This document shows, piece by piece, positions 1 to 9,754 of a stretch of 64,000 nt of DNA. The position numbers were made by a program, and so were the translations under genes. The notes under the pieces were generated by a model. The model worked only from the letters and a program-made list of their open reading frames with translations, was not told the DNA's origin and did not search any database. Numbering within the stretch: position 1 is the stretch's first letter; each line of letters begins with the position of its first letter. Source of the DNA: Methanocella_A sp049676595 (lineage in GTDB: Archaea; Halobacteriota; Methanocellia; Methanocellales; Methanocellaceae); NCBI RefSeq assembly GCF_049676595.1, contig NZ_CP187259.1, forward strand, positions 186,001 through 250,000. The letters run 5' to 3'.

Positions 1-1235
1 ATGAAGTGCGGCTGATGAACACACCGGTTTTCCAAAGGCTGCGGAGAATTAAACAACTCGGTGATGCATATCTTGTATACCCTGGCGCATGCCATACTCG
101 CTTTGAACACTCATTAGGCGTTTTACACGTCGCAGGCTTGATGGCAGAAAAACTTGGACTAAGCCCTGAAGATACAGAAATTGTTAGAATGGCTGCGCTG
201 TTGCATGACATAGGGCACGGACCTATGTCCCATAGCTTTGAATCGGTCATCAATAGCATGAACAAGGCTTCTGGCGAGAAACAGAAGGTCGATCACGAGC
301 TTATAGGGCAGATAATTATTGAGGCTGATCCGGAGATTCAGGAAATTATCGGAGATAAGAGGCACCAAGTTGTCGAACTTCTCAAAGAGAAAAAAGATAC
401 AGTAAAGAAACAGATAATTTCCGGAAATGTCGATGCGGACAGACTCGATTATCTACGAAGGGATTCTTATCATATTGGAGTAGCGTATGGCCATTACGAC
501 CTCGAGAGAATCCTATATACTATAAAGCCTATCAGGAAAGGCGCAAAATCGTTTTTTGCCATCCACGAGAAGGGTAAAGATGCGCTTGAGAACTTCAGGA
601 TGGCAAGGTACCTGATGTATACCCAGGTATATTTCCATCACGTGAAGCTTATCGCTGAAAAGATGATGCAAAGGGCAGTAGAGATAGCAGTGCGGGATAA
701 AATTATTGATCAAAACGCATTATCGCTATCAAATACCAAGTTTATTGGCAATTATCTTTCATATGATGACTCTAACCTATTCTATAGAATAACTTCTGCC
801 AAAGGCAAAAGCGCTTCGAAAGGAATGATCAGCAGGATCATGGATAGAAAGCTCTTAAAGAGAGGATTTGATCGTAGTCTGATCGACATAGAAGACTCGA
901 TACTCAGGTACAAGATATCTCAGATGAAAGAGAAGGATTTTAAGATACTAGAAGAGGCTCTGGCAGATAAGTGCGGTTGTGACAAAGATTCTATTATTGT
1001 ACATATACAGCAGGTCAATAACCCATTATACAACTCAACATATCAAATCTTTAAAGACAACCAGTTTCCGGTATACATCGCATTTGACGACAACGATATC
1101 CAATATTTAAGCGACATATCACCATTTTCAATGAGCACCGATCCACTGGACAGGTTCTATGTTTTTTGCGATGGAAAGCATAAGGATGACATCAAGAAGT
1201 ATACACTTGATGTTGCAGATGAAGCTTTAGAATAA
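1..1235 (+). CDS. HD-domain phosphohydrolase (dNTPase/SAMHD1-like), 5' end cut by window
   Basis: Cytosolic HD-superfamily metal-dependent phosphohydrolase, of the group that includes dGTPases and SAMHD1-like enzymes. The first visible residues (NTPVFQRLRRIKQLG) are the conserved substrate-loop start of this family, which normally follows 25-40 further residues, and the frame stays open to base 3, so the N-terminus lies outside the window. Metal ligands are visible: His35 (RFEHSLG), the HD pair His67-Asp68 in LLHDIGHGPMSH, and a later Asp in NVDADRLDYLRRD near residue 145. Codon use is AT-richer than in most neighbours. The exact substrate (dNTP or another nucleotide) cannot be read from sequence. 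No operon partner is visible; the next gene is on the other strand. Confidence 0.88.
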   Translation, partial: EVRLMNTPVFQRLRRIKQLGDAYLVYPGACHTRFEHSLGVLHVAGLMAEKLGLSPEDTEIVRMAALLHDIGHGPMSHSFESVINSMNKASGEKQKVDHELIGQIIIEADPEIQEIIGDKRHQVVELLKEKKDTVKKQIISGNVDADRLDYLRRDSYHIGVAYGHYDLERILYTIKPIRKGAKSFFAIHEKGKDALENFRMARYLMYTQVYFHHVKLIAEKMMQRAVEIAVRDKIIDQNALSLSNTKFIGNYLSYDDSNLFYRITSAKGKSASKGMISRIMDRKLLKRGFDRSLIDIEDSILRYKISQMKEKDFKILEEALADKCGCDKDSIIVHIQQVNNPLYNSTYQIFKDNQFPVYIAFDDNDIQYLSDISPFSMSTDPLDRFYVFCDGKHKDDIKKYTLDVADEALE

Positions 1236-1553
1236 GCTGACGCGGTCGGCGAGGCGTTTCGGGCATCGGTCCTGCCCATCAGGGCAGGATGCGGAGATGG
1301 CCGGGTAATGAATGCCTGCCGCAGGCGGCATTGCTTAGCGCTTGCGAAGCCATTGAACGGGGCGAGCAAGCGAAGCTGCAAGCTCTGTTGAATGGCGAGG
1401 GTGCGAGCGCGGCCCGGACATTGGAGCACCCGAAACGCCGAGTAGCCCGTCATCAGACGGGCGTCAACCCGCGAAGGGAACGATGTAAATTAAAACTAGC
1501 TGGTTTTGGTTCAAGCTGAAGTGATAATAAAATAGAAAGAGACTGAACTTTAT
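1236..1553. other. Hairpin-rich gap between the HD gene and radA
   Basis: No convincing gene. The stretch is GC-rich and dense in inverted repeats. An 11-bp arm pair at 1253-1263 and 1429-1439 (ggcgtttcggg / cccgaaacgcc) brackets several smaller hairpins. A 7-bp stem with loop ATCA lies at 1271-1288 (cctgccc/gggcagg), a GC palindrome at 1314-1326, and, just outside the long stem, a second 7-bp stem with the same ATCA loop at 1445-1462 (gcccgtc/gacgggc). It lies 3' of both flanking genes, so it could be a bidirectional terminator region, a structured RNA or a small palindromic repeat element. Confidence 0.45.
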
Positions 1554-2525
1554 TCAGTCCCTTAGTCCCTCAGTCGTCACTGAGAAGATCGCCTCACCCT
1601 CAGGTAAGTTCGGGCTGTCTACGAGCCTCGCGATCCTCTTCTCACCCTTGCTCTTCCTCAGGTACAGCCGGAACGTGGCTGTGTGCCCTACGATATGACC
1701 ACCGATAGGTCTCGTCGGGTCGCCGAAGAAGGCGTCGGGCTTGGCCTGCACCTGGTTGGTGACCACGATGGCGGCGTTGTTGATGTCGCCGAACCGCATC
1801 AGGTCGTGCATGTGCTTGTTGAGCTTCTGCTGCCTGTCTGCCAGGGTGCCTCTGCCTACGTACTCGCTCCTGAAATGCGCAGTTAACGAGTCCACGATGA
1901 TGAGCTTGACGGGCCTGTCGGAGTCCCTCATCTTCTCCGCCAGCTCGGACGCGCTCTCGACCAGCAGAATCTGGTGGTTGGAGTTGTACGCCCTGGCCAC
2001 GTGGATGTTCTTCAGGAAGTCCTCGGGGTCGAGGTCTTCTCCTCCCTTGAGGCCTTTGACCATCTGAGCGATACGCTCCGGCCTGAAGGTGTTCTCGGTG
2101 TCGATCATCACCACTGAGCCGCCCAGCCCGCCCTGTTCAGGGGGGAGCTGCACGTTGACTGCCAGCTGGTGAGCTACCTGGGTCTTGCCGCTTCCGAACT
2201 CGCCGTAAAACTCGGTGATCGACTGCGTCTCCACTCCGCCTCCGAGTAAATCGTCCAGCGAGTTGCAGTTCGTCTTGAGCTTGCCTACGGCTTTGCGCCT
2301 CTCGAACACGGTGTCGCCGGTCTCGAAGCCGCCGATGTTGGAGCACTTCTTGGCGGCCGCCACGATCTTGGAGGCGGTGTTCTCGCCGACCTCCGCTGCG
2401 GCTGCCAGCTCTGACGGCGATGCGACAGCGATCGCCTCGATGGATGTATATCCTGCCTCTTTGAGTTTTTCGGCGGTAGCAGGCCCCACGCCAGGTAAGT
2501 CTTCTACGGTTAGTTTCTCTGCCAT
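1554..2525 (-). CDS. radA: DNA repair and recombination protein RadA
   Basis: Archaeal RecA/Rad51 recombinase; it forms ATP-dependent filaments on single-stranded DNA for strand exchange. At 323 residues it is the usual length for euryarchaeal RadA. The N-terminal helix-hairpin-helix domain (residues 5-60, LPGVGPATAEKLKEAG) precedes the RecA core with Walker A GEFGSGKTQ at about 108-116, Walker B LIIVDSL near 210 and the loop-2 region PTRPIGGHIVGH. No intein is present. The start ATG follows a GAGGTT ribosome-binding site, with an AT-rich TATA-like stretch (ttttatttaattatt) just upstream in the same strand. It is transcribed alone, convergent with the preceding HD gene. Confidence 0.97.
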   Translation of the reverse strand: MAEKLTVEDLPGVGPATAEKLKEAGYTSIEAIAVASPSELAAAAEVGENTASKIVAAAKKCSNIGGFETGDTVFERRKAVGKLKTNCNSLDDLLGGGVETQSITEFYGEFGSGKTQVAHQLAVNVQLPPEQGGLGGSVVMIDTENTFRPERIAQMVKGLKGGEDLDPEDFLKNIHVARAYNSNHQILLVESASELAEKMRDSDRPVKLIIVDSLTAHFRSEYVGRGTLADRQQKLNKHMHDLMRFGDINNAAIVVTNQVQAKPDAFFGDPTRPIGGHIVGHTATFRLYLRKSKGEKRIARLVDSPNLPEGEAIFSVTTEGLRD

Positions 2526-2943
2526 TTTGTAACCTCACGGCTAATAATTAAATAAAATACAGCCTGTGCATATAGAACGTTATCGTAAGCGTACTGAAAG
2601 TATTACGCCGCCCCGCCCTACATGCCTCGATATCATCTAGCGGGACGACGATCTTACGTATACTTTCTCCGGCTGAAAAGAGGGACTCAACAGGTCCTCC
2701 AACCTTATGGATGCGGGCGGGGCAGCGCCAGCTGTTTAACAATATAGGGCACTGTACGCCTGCTCGTATAGCAGTTCCTGCGCGACCATCAGCAGGATGT
2801 AAAAACGCTGAATAGTACCCGTTTTGTAATTACTGGTTAGATAGATTACGTTTATTTAAATTGCGTGTGAATTAATACTTATTAATCGTAAACAGGCACG
2901 ATTATGCTCTTGTTTGTTTACGCCAGCATCGCAGGTGGGAAAG
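2526..2943. other. Divergent intergenic region between radA and the kinase block
   Basis: About 420 bases carrying the promoters of radA (minus strand) and the first sensor kinase (plus strand). The right part (2835-2890) is AT-rich and could supply TATA elements for the kinase gene. The only long frame here (64 codons on the minus strand) has no ribosome-binding site or recognisable protein features, so I do not call it. A loose inverted repeat (gaaagtat types near 2594 and 2655) was seen but has no clear role. Confidence 0.5.
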
Positions 2944-5490
2944 GTGAAGCTGCTCGCTAAAACACTGGCTATTATTCTCATTACTCTGGCAGGGATGATC
3001 CTGCTGTTGTACGTAGCCTCGGGTGTGATTCTCATGGGCAGCTATGCCACCATGGAGCACGATGACATGAAGGGAGAGGTAGGAAGCGCGCTCAGCGCCC
3101 TGAACTACGACCTCTCCATGCTGGACAAGGTCACCGTGGACTACGCTTACTGGGACGATACTTACCAGTTCATCGCCGAGCCGGACATCAGCGAAGAGTC
3201 GCCCTATATCACGTCGAACTTCGTCGACACGACCTTCGAGATGCAGGAGCTCAGCGTCGTCGCGTACCTCGACGACGATGACAGGCTGGTGTTCAGCAGA
3301 TCATACGATCTGCGCGCCGGGGAGTTCGTCGAGATGCCGGACGGGTTCATGGACAAGCTGTTCCCGGGCAGCCCGCTCCTCCGCTCGGGCAGCGACGACA
3401 GCGTGCACGGGGTGGTGATGCTGGAGGGCAAGCCTATGCTGGTGAGCGCGTGTCCGATCAAGAACAGCGACGGTAATTTGCCGACCCGGGGAACGCTGAT
3501 CATGGGCAGGTTCCTCGACGACATAGAGGTGGAGGACCTGGGCCGGGTCATTGACAAGTCCATAGATATGAAACCGTACGGCAGCAACACCTTGCCCGCG
3601 GACTATATCGATGCCCGGCCCCTGCTCAGTGCCGGTGAAGCGATCGCTGTAAAGCCGATCAACGATTCGATAGTCGCCGGCTACACGGTAATCGACGACG
3701 TCTATGGAAACCCCGCCCTGATCCTCCGGGTAGACCAGCCCCGGTACATGTACCAGCAGGGCAACAACACAGCCTTCTACCTGATCCTGTCTCTGCTCGC
3801 TGCCGGCCTGGTCTTCAGCGCCGTCACGATTTTCCTGCTGGAGAAGATGGTCTTATCCCCCATCGCCCGGCTCAGCCAGACGGTGTACGTCATAGGCGAG
3901 AAGGACGATCCGACCAGGAGGGTTGAAGTCCGGGGCGACGACGAGGTCGCGATGCTGGCCGGGACGATCAACAAGACACTGGACACCCTCCAGAGGTCCC
4001 GGGAAAAGCTGTATGCCAACGAGCAGAAGTTTCGCAGCCTGGTAGAGAATATCAACGACATCGTGATGGAGCTCGACAGCAAGTTCGAGTTCACGTACAT
4101 CAGCCCGAACGTAAAAACCATCCTGGGCTACGAGCCCGGGGAAGTGCTGGGCAGACGTATCCACGATTTAACGAGCAGTGAGGAGATAGCCAGGCTCAAG
4201 AACATGAGCACCCAGCTGCTCACTGCCGGCCAGCCGATCGCCCTGATCAACATCGAGGTGATAAACAAGGAAGGGCAGATCGTCGATATGGAGTTCAGCG
4301 GTACAAGGATCCTGGACTCTCAGGGCAATATCATCGGCTTCCACGGAGTGGCCAGGGATGTCCGGGAGCGCAGGAAGGTGGAGCGGACCCTGCGGAAGTG
4401 GGCGGACATCTTCCACCTGGCCAGGATTCCCATCACCATCTCCGCCCACGACGACCTGAAGCTCGACATGGTCAACCCGGCCTTCTTCCAGCTGTACGGG
4501 TACGATGCCGGAGACCTGAACAGCATGCGGTTCGAGGAGGTCTTCGACCCGGGATACAGGGGCGACCTTGCCAGGCACCTGGTCCTGGCGGACGCCGAGG
4601 GCCACCACGTGTTTGAGTCCCGCCACGTCCGTAAGGACGGGTCATCGTTCCCGGCCATCGTCGACATCAGCGCAGTGAAAGACGCCCTTGGAGACCTGCT
4701 GTACCGGGTGATCAACGTCCAGGATATCACGGAGCAGAAGAAAGCGGAAGAAGCGCTCCGCGAGGCATACGAAGAGCTGATGATATCCAACCGGGCGCTG
4801 CACGCCGAGATCGCCGAGCGCAAGAAGGTCCAGCAGCAGATCATGGCCTCGCTCACGGAAAAGGAGATCCTCCTGAAGGAGATTCACCACCGGGTCAAGA
4901 ACAACCTCCAGATCATCTCCAGCCTGCTCAACCTCCAGTCGACCAGCCTCAACAAGGAGAGCGCCGCAGCTTTCAGGGAGAGCCAGAACCGGATCAAGTC
5001 CATGGCCCTCATCCACGAAAAGCTGTACCAGTCCAGAGACATCGCCCACATTGACTTCGGAGAGTACGCAGGCAGCCTAACCGCCTACCTCGCCCGGTCG
5101 TACACGAGCAACCCGGGGGTGAACATCTCCATCGACATCAGGGATATTTCGCTGGGCATCGACCAGGCAATCCCCTGCGGCCTGATCATCAACGAGCTGG
5201 TCAGCAACTCGCTCAAGTACGCCTTCAAGGACGGGCGCAGCGGAGAAATCAAAGTAAACCTGACGATAGAGGCCGGGAAGTATGTGCTGGTCGTCAGCGA
5301 CGACGGCGCAGGCCTGCCCGAGGGCTTCGACTTCAGGGATTCGCCATCCCTCGGGTTGCAGCTGGTCAATACTCTGGTGGAGCAGATCGAGGGCACCATC
5401 AATATGGACTCGGAAAGGGGTACGAAGTTTACCATCACCTTCGAGAAAAATGTCCGGGAGTCCCACTTTCCGGCTCCCGGGGGCGAGTGA
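2944..5490 (+). CDS. Sensor histidine kinase: CHASE4-HAMP-PAS-PAS-HisKA_2-HATPase (kinase 1)
   Basis: Membrane sensor kinase, about 848 residues. I place the start at GTG 2944 (first residues VKLLAKTLAIIL) because it begins directly at the first membrane helix and follows aggtggga; a TTG 30 bases upstream is possible. Order: TM1, extracytoplasmic CHASE4-like domain (DYAYWDDTYQFI motif), TM2 near residue 280-300, HAMP, two PAS domains, a coiled coil, then HisKA_2 with KEIHHRVKNNLQIISS and an HATPase_c domain with N-box NELVSNSLKYAF and G-box DDGAGLP. This is the only member of the block with a large extracellular sensor. Its stop overlaps the next kinase start (GTGA), which implies translational coupling. 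Signal unknown. Confidence 0.93.
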   Translation: MKLLAKTLAIILITLAGMILLLYVASGVILMGSYATMEHDDMKGEVGSALSALNYDLSMLDKVTVDYAYWDDTYQFIAEPDISEESPYITSNFVDTTFEMQELSVVAYLDDDDRLVFSRSYDLRAGEFVEMPDGFMDKLFPGSPLLRSGSDDSVHGVVMLEGKPMLVSACPIKNSDGNLPTRGTLIMGRFLDDIEVEDLGRVIDKSIDMKPYGSNTLPADYIDARPLLSAGEAIAVKPINDSIVAGYTVIDDVYGNPALILRVDQPRYMYQQGNNTAFYLILSLLAAGLVFSAVTIFLLEKMVLSPIARLSQTVYVIGEKDDPTRRVEVRGDDEVAMLAGTINKTLDTLQRSREKLYANEQKFRSLVENINDIVMELDSKFEFTYISPNVKTILGYEPGEVLGRRIHDLTSSEEIARLKNMSTQLLTAGQPIALINIEVINKEGQIVDMEFSGTRILDSQGNIIGFHGVARDVRERRKVERTLRKWADIFHLARIPITISAHDDLKLDMVNPAFFQLYGYDAGDLNSMRFEEVFDPGYRGDLARHLVLADAEGHHVFESRHVRKDGSSFPAIVDISAVKDALGDLLYRVINVQDITEQKKAEEALREAYEELMISNRALHAEIAERKKVQQQIMASLTEKEILLKEIHHRVKNNLQIISSLLNLQSTSLNKESAAAFRESQNRIKSMALIHEKLYQSRDIAHIDFGEYAGSLTAYLARSYTSNPGVNISIDIRDISLGIDQAIPCGLIINELVSNSLKYAFKDGRSGEIKVNLTIEAGKYVLVVSDDGAGLPEGFDFRDSPSLGLQLVNTLVEQIEGTINMDSERGTKFTITFEKNVRESHFPAPGGE

Positions 5491-7634
5491 CCGGGATGTT
5501 CCAGTACACCTCATTTGTGGGCCTCTACGCGATCGCCGCGATCGTCCTGGGACTGACAGCAGCGTACGTCTGGCGGCGCCGGGACGCCCCTGGCGGCTTC
5601 TATTTTTCCATGCTTCTGATAGCCGGAATGGCCTGGGCGCTCGGCATCACGCTCGAAATGGCTGCTGTCGATGTGCAGCTCAAGATATTCTTCGCCAGGC
5701 TGACCTACGTGGGCATTGTCTCCATCGCGCCTATATGGATACTCTTTAACCTGGCGTACAGTCACCGCAGCCGGTACGTGAGCCGGAAAACCGGGGCAGT
5801 GCTCTGGATTGTGCCCGTGGTCGTTCTCGCGCTGGTCTTCACCAACGAGTGGCACCACCTGATATGGACCACCATCACCCCGGTTTCCGGAGAACCGGGC
5901 GCCGTACTGATCTACGGCCACGGCCCGGGGGTATTGCTGAGCATTGCATACTCCTACTGTACGATGCTGGCCGGGACACTGCTGCTGATCAGGACTTTGA
6001 TGCGCACGTCCAGGCAGTTCTACAAGCAGACGATCACCCTCGTGCTGGGCACGCTGATGCCCCTCATCGGCAGCGTGGTCTACTTCCTGTGGCTCGGCGA
6101 CGACAGGGGGATCGATCCGACCCCGCTCGCCATCGCCGCCACGGGGCTGTTCTTCGCCTGGAGCATGTTCCGGTATCAGCTGTTTGACCTGGTGCCGGTC
6201 GCCCGGGAAATTTTGATATCGAGCATGATCGACGGTGTGATCGTAATAGACGACAAGGACCGGATCATCGACCGGAACCCCGCCGCGCAGCGACTTGTGG
6301 ACGGCGACGTGGCCATCGGGCAGCCGGTAGCCTCCGTACTGGCCAGGTGGCCGGACCTGGCGAGCTACAGCCAGAAGTCAGGGGACGGGCCTGCCGAGGT
6401 CAGGCTGGACCGGCCGGAAGGCCAGTACTGGCTCGACGTCCGGGTTTCGCCCATCAGGGATAACCGGGGACTGGTGACCGGCCGGCTGATGGTCATGCGC
6501 GACATCACCAAGCGCAAGAAAGCAGAGAAAGCCCTCGACGAAACCCGGTATAACTTTCAGACCCTGTTCGACACCGTGGACGACCTCCTGCTCATCGTGG
6601 ACGAGAAGGGCATGATCCTCGATGTCAATAAGGCCGTAGTGAGGCGGCTGGGCTACACGAGGAAAGAAGTCGTGGGCATGGTGTTTCTAAGCCTGATCCC
6701 CCCGGAGAACAGGGAGTTCACAATAGCCGGGATAGCGGAGGTATTAGCGGGAACCCGGGAGAACGGGCCACGGGTGCTGCTCGCGAAAGACGGTGCCAGG
6801 ATACAGGTCGAAACCCGGGTGGCTCCCGTGATGTGGGGCGGACGCCGGGCGGTCTTCGGCATCTCCTGCGATATCTCCGAGCTCATCAGGCAGCAGGAGG
6901 AGTTGCAGAGGATGAACGTGACGCTGAACGTGGAGGTGGAGGAGCGCAGGCGAACGGAAAAGCAGATCCAGAGCTCCCTCCGGGAGAAAGAAGTGCTGCT
7001 GAAGGAGATCCACCACAGGGTCAAGAACAACATGCAGATCATCTCCAGCCTGCTCAACCTGCAGCTGTCCGGGGAGAGCAGCGAGGAGATCGTAACGGCG
7101 TTCAGGGAGAGCCAGAACCGGATCACGACGATGGCCCTCGTCCACGAAAGGCTCTACCAGTCCGGCGACCTCTCCCGCATCGACTTCGCCGGGTACGTGC
7201 AGAGCCTGGTCGGAAACCTCCGCCGCTCCTACCCGGGTAGCTGTAACGTGAACACGCAGGTAGATGTCGAAGGCATATCCGTGGACATCGACCGGGCGAT
7301 ACCCTGCGGCCTCATCATCAACGAGCTGGTCAGCAACAGCTTCAAGTACGCCTTCCGGGGACGGCAGGAGGGAACCATCAGAGTTTCGTTCACCGGCTCG
7401 GGCAACGTCTGCACCCTCACCGTCAGCGACGACGGCACCGGCATGCCCCCCGGCATGGACATCAGGAACCCGGGCACGCTGGGGCTGCAGCTCGTGAACA
7501 CGCTGGTCGGCCAGATCAGCGGCACGGTCGAACTGGACAGGGCCGCAGGGACCCGGTTTACTATCACCTTTAACGAAAACAGAACCTTACACAAACTACC
7601 TCTGCCACAGGGTGAACCTAATGCTACTGACTAA
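5487..7634 (+). CDS. 7TM sensor histidine kinase, PAS-PAS-HisKA_2-HATPase (kinase 2)
   Basis: Membrane-embedded sensor kinase of 715 residues. The first ~225 residues form a seven-helix N-terminal region of the HisKA_7TM type (GLYAIAAIVLGLTAAYVW at the start, SMFRYQLFDLVPVARE at its end). Two PAS domains follow, then a linker helix, the H-box KEIHHRVKNNMQIISS and the ATPase domain with NELVSNSFKYAF and DDGTGMP. The first possible start, GTG 5487, overlaps the stop of kinase 1 by four bases; ATG 5496 is an alternative. It ends inside the start region of kinase 3. The 7TM domain is shared with kinases 3-5, so the block grew by duplication. Ligand not predictable. Confidence 0.93.
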   Translation: MTGMFQYTSFVGLYAIAAIVLGLTAAYVWRRRDAPGGFYFSMLLIAGMAWALGITLEMAAVDVQLKIFFARLTYVGIVSIAPIWILFNLAYSHRSRYVSRKTGAVLWIVPVVVLALVFTNEWHHLIWTTITPVSGEPGAVLIYGHGPGVLLSIAYSYCTMLAGTLLLIRTLMRTSRQFYKQTITLVLGTLMPLIGSVVYFLWLGDDRGIDPTPLAIAATGLFFAWSMFRYQLFDLVPVAREILISSMIDGVIVIDDKDRIIDRNPAAQRLVDGDVAIGQPVASVLARWPDLASYSQKSGDGPAEVRLDRPEGQYWLDVRVSPIRDNRGLVTGRLMVMRDITKRKKAEKALDETRYNFQTLFDTVDDLLLIVDEKGMILDVNKAVVRRLGYTRKEVVGMVFLSLIPPENREFTIAGIAEVLAGTRENGPRVLLAKDGARIQVETRVAPVMWGGRRAVFGISCDISELIRQQEELQRMNVTLNVEVEERRRTEKQIQSSLREKEVLLKEIHHRVKNNMQIISSLLNLQLSGESSEEIVTAFRESQNRITTMALVHERLYQSGDLSRIDFAGYVQSLVGNLRRSYPGSCNVNTQVDVEGISVDIDRAIPCGLIINELVSNSFKYAFRGRQEGTIRVSFTGSGNVCTLTVSDDGTGMPPGMDIRNPGTLGLQLVNTLVGQISGTVELDRAAGTRFTITFNENRTLHKLPLPQGEPNATD

Positions 7635-9741
7635 CCTGTATCTAACCGTACTGTACGGCATTACCACGATAGTGTTCGCAGCGCTCTCGGTGTATACCTG
7701 GAAAAGACGCGGCGCCCCGGGCAGCAACTATTTCTCGCTGCTCATGGCCAGCGGTATCATCTGGGCGCTGGGGAACATGCTCCAGATGGCTGTTGCAGAC
7801 GTGCAGCTGCAGATTCTCATGGCCAAGCTGACATACATAGGAGTGGTCGCGGCGCCGCCGCTGTGGCTGATGTTCAACATAGCCTACAGCCAGCGGAACC
7901 GGCAGCCGGGAAAGATTTATCTGCTCCTGTGGATCGTGCCGGTGATCTTCCTTGGCATGGTGTTCACCAACGAGCTACACCACCTGGTCTGGGTCGGCGT
8001 CACCCCGGTCTTCAGCCAGCAGACCGCCCTGATAACCTACGAGTACGGCGTGGGGATCTGGGTGAACATTATCTACTCCTATTCGCTGATGCTCGCAGGT
8101 ACCGTGCTGCTGGCCCTCACGTCGCTCCGGACGTACAAGCAGTACACCAGTCAGACTATCACCCTCATGCTGGGAGCCCTGATTCCTTACGCCGGCAACA
8201 TCGTCTACTTCTTGTGGCTGAACAGGTACGCCGCCTTCGATCCCACCCCCATCGCCTTCGCCCTGACCGGGCTAATCTACGGCTGGAGCATGTTCCGCTA
8301 TAAGTTGTTCGACCTGGTCCCGCTGGCCAGAGAGACGATCGTGGCCGACATGGTGGACGGCGTCGTGGTGATCGACGAGCACGACCGGATCATCGACATG
8401 AACCCGGCGGCAAGAAACCTCCTGGGCAGAGGGATAAGCATCGGCCAGCCTGCGACTTCTGCGCTGGCCCCCTGGCCGGAGCTGCTGGCGTGCTGCACCT
8501 CCCCCGACGAAGAGCCGAAAGAAGTCAGCATCGGCCGCCCTGACAGCCCCCTGTGGCTGGATACCAGCGTCTCCCCCGTCCGGGACAACCGGGGACAGGT
8601 GACCAGCAGGATCCTGATCATGCGGGACATCACCAACCGCAAGCTGGCGGAAAAGGCGCTGGACGAGACCCGGAACAACTTCAGGACCCTCTTCAACACA
8701 GTGGACGACCTGCTGGTGGTCCTGGACGAAGAGGGCAGGATCGTGGAAGTGAACAACGCCATCGTAAAGCTGCTCAGGTACGACCGGGAGGAAGTCGTGG
8801 GCAGGAACATCTTCAGCCTGCTGCAGGTCGACTCCGCCTGCCTCGCAGGAAAGACCGTGGAAGAAGCCCTGGCAGAACAGCTGGAGATGGGCCCGCTGAT
8901 GCTGCCCGCCAGGAGCGGCTCCTTCGTCCCGGCCGAGACGTCGCTGGCTTCAGGATTGTGGAACGGCAAAAAGGCGATCTTCGGAATCTCGAGAGACGTC
9001 ACCGAGCTCATGCGCCACGAGGAACAGCTGAGGCTGTCGAACGACTCGCTGCGGCTGGAGGTAGAGGAGCGGAAGCGCGCCGAGCAGCTCATGGAAAGCT
9101 CGCTCCGGGAGAAGGAGATGCTGATGAAGGAGGTCCACTACCGGGTCAAGAACAACATGCACATCATCTCCAGCCTGCTCAACCTCCAGATCTCGAGCGA
9201 GACTCACGAGGGCATGATCGAGGCCTTCAGGGAGAGCAGGGACCGGATCATGTCCATGGCCCTCGTTCACGAGAAGCTCAACGAATCCCCGGACCCGTCC
9301 CGCATCGGGTTCGGCGAGTATACCAACACTCTGGCCGCTTACCTGGTGAACTCCTATGGCCTGACGAACAGGGTAAAGATGTCGGCCGAGGTAGACGACG
9401 TCTACGTGAACATCGACACTGCGGTGCCCTGCGGCCTGATCGTCTGCGAACTGGTATCCAACGCCGCCAAGTACGGCTTCCCGGGGGATAAAACGGGCAC
9501 TATCCAGGTCCGCCTCACCAAAGAGGAGGATACTTACAACCTGTCGGTGGCAGACGACGGCGTGGGCATGCCACCGCACATCAACTTCAGGGAAGCAACA
9601 TCGCTAGGCTTCCAGCTGGTAAACCTGCTAGTCGATCAGCTGGACGGAAAGATCGAGCTGGAACAGAGCCCGGGGACAAAATTCAACATCACGTTCAGGG
9701 AGAGAGCGCAGACCGGCTTCCTGCCAGCCCCCCAACAGTAG
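7621..9741 (+). CDS. 7TM sensor histidine kinase homologue with altered H-box (kinase 3)
   Basis: Same architecture as kinase 2: seven-helix N-terminus, two PAS domains, HisKA_2-like segment and HATPase domain. I choose ATG 7621 because GGTGA at 7611-7615 sits five bases upstream; the frame is open from GTG 7612. The gene overlaps kinase 2 by about 14 bases. The H-box reads KEVHYRVKNNMHIISS: the His directly before RVKN, which is the phospho-acceptor in HisKA_2/HWE kinases, is Tyr here (TAC at 9139-9141), although the preceding His remains. ATP-binding motifs (CELVSNAAKYGF, DDGVGMP) look intact. It may therefore bind ATP and heterodimerise without accepting phosphate itself, or use the other His. 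Confidence 0.92.
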   Translation: MLLTNLYLTVLYGITTIVFAALSVYTWKRRGAPGSNYFSLLMASGIIWALGNMLQMAVADVQLQILMAKLTYIGVVAAPPLWLMFNIAYSQRNRQPGKIYLLLWIVPVIFLGMVFTNELHHLVWVGVTPVFSQQTALITYEYGVGIWVNIIYSYSLMLAGTVLLALTSLRTYKQYTSQTITLMLGALIPYAGNIVYFLWLNRYAAFDPTPIAFALTGLIYGWSMFRYKLFDLVPLARETIVADMVDGVVVIDEHDRIIDMNPAARNLLGRGISIGQPATSALAPWPELLACCTSPDEEPKEVSIGRPDSPLWLDTSVSPVRDNRGQVTSRILIMRDITNRKLAEKALDETRNNFRTLFNTVDDLLVVLDEEGRIVEVNNAIVKLLRYDREEVVGRNIFSLLQVDSACLAGKTVEEALAEQLEMGPLMLPARSGSFVPAETSLASGLWNGKKAIFGISRDVTELMRHEEQLRLSNDSLRLEVEERKRAEQLMESSLREKEMLMKEVHYRVKNNMHIISSLLNLQISSETHEGMIEAFRESRDRIMSMALVHEKLNESPDPSRIGFGEYTNTLAAYLVNSYGLTNRVKMSAEVDDVYVNIDTAVPCGLIVCELVSNAAKYGFPGDKTGTIQVRLTKEEDTYNLSVADDGVGMPPHINFREATSLGFQLVNLLVDQLDGKIELEQSPGTKFNITFRERAQTGFLPAPQQ

Positions 9742-9754
9742 AGGACAGAGTGAG

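Noticed and set aside
2548..2742. 64-codon minus-strand ORF upstream of radA
   Set aside because: No ribosome-binding site, no family features, and it occupies the radA promoter side.
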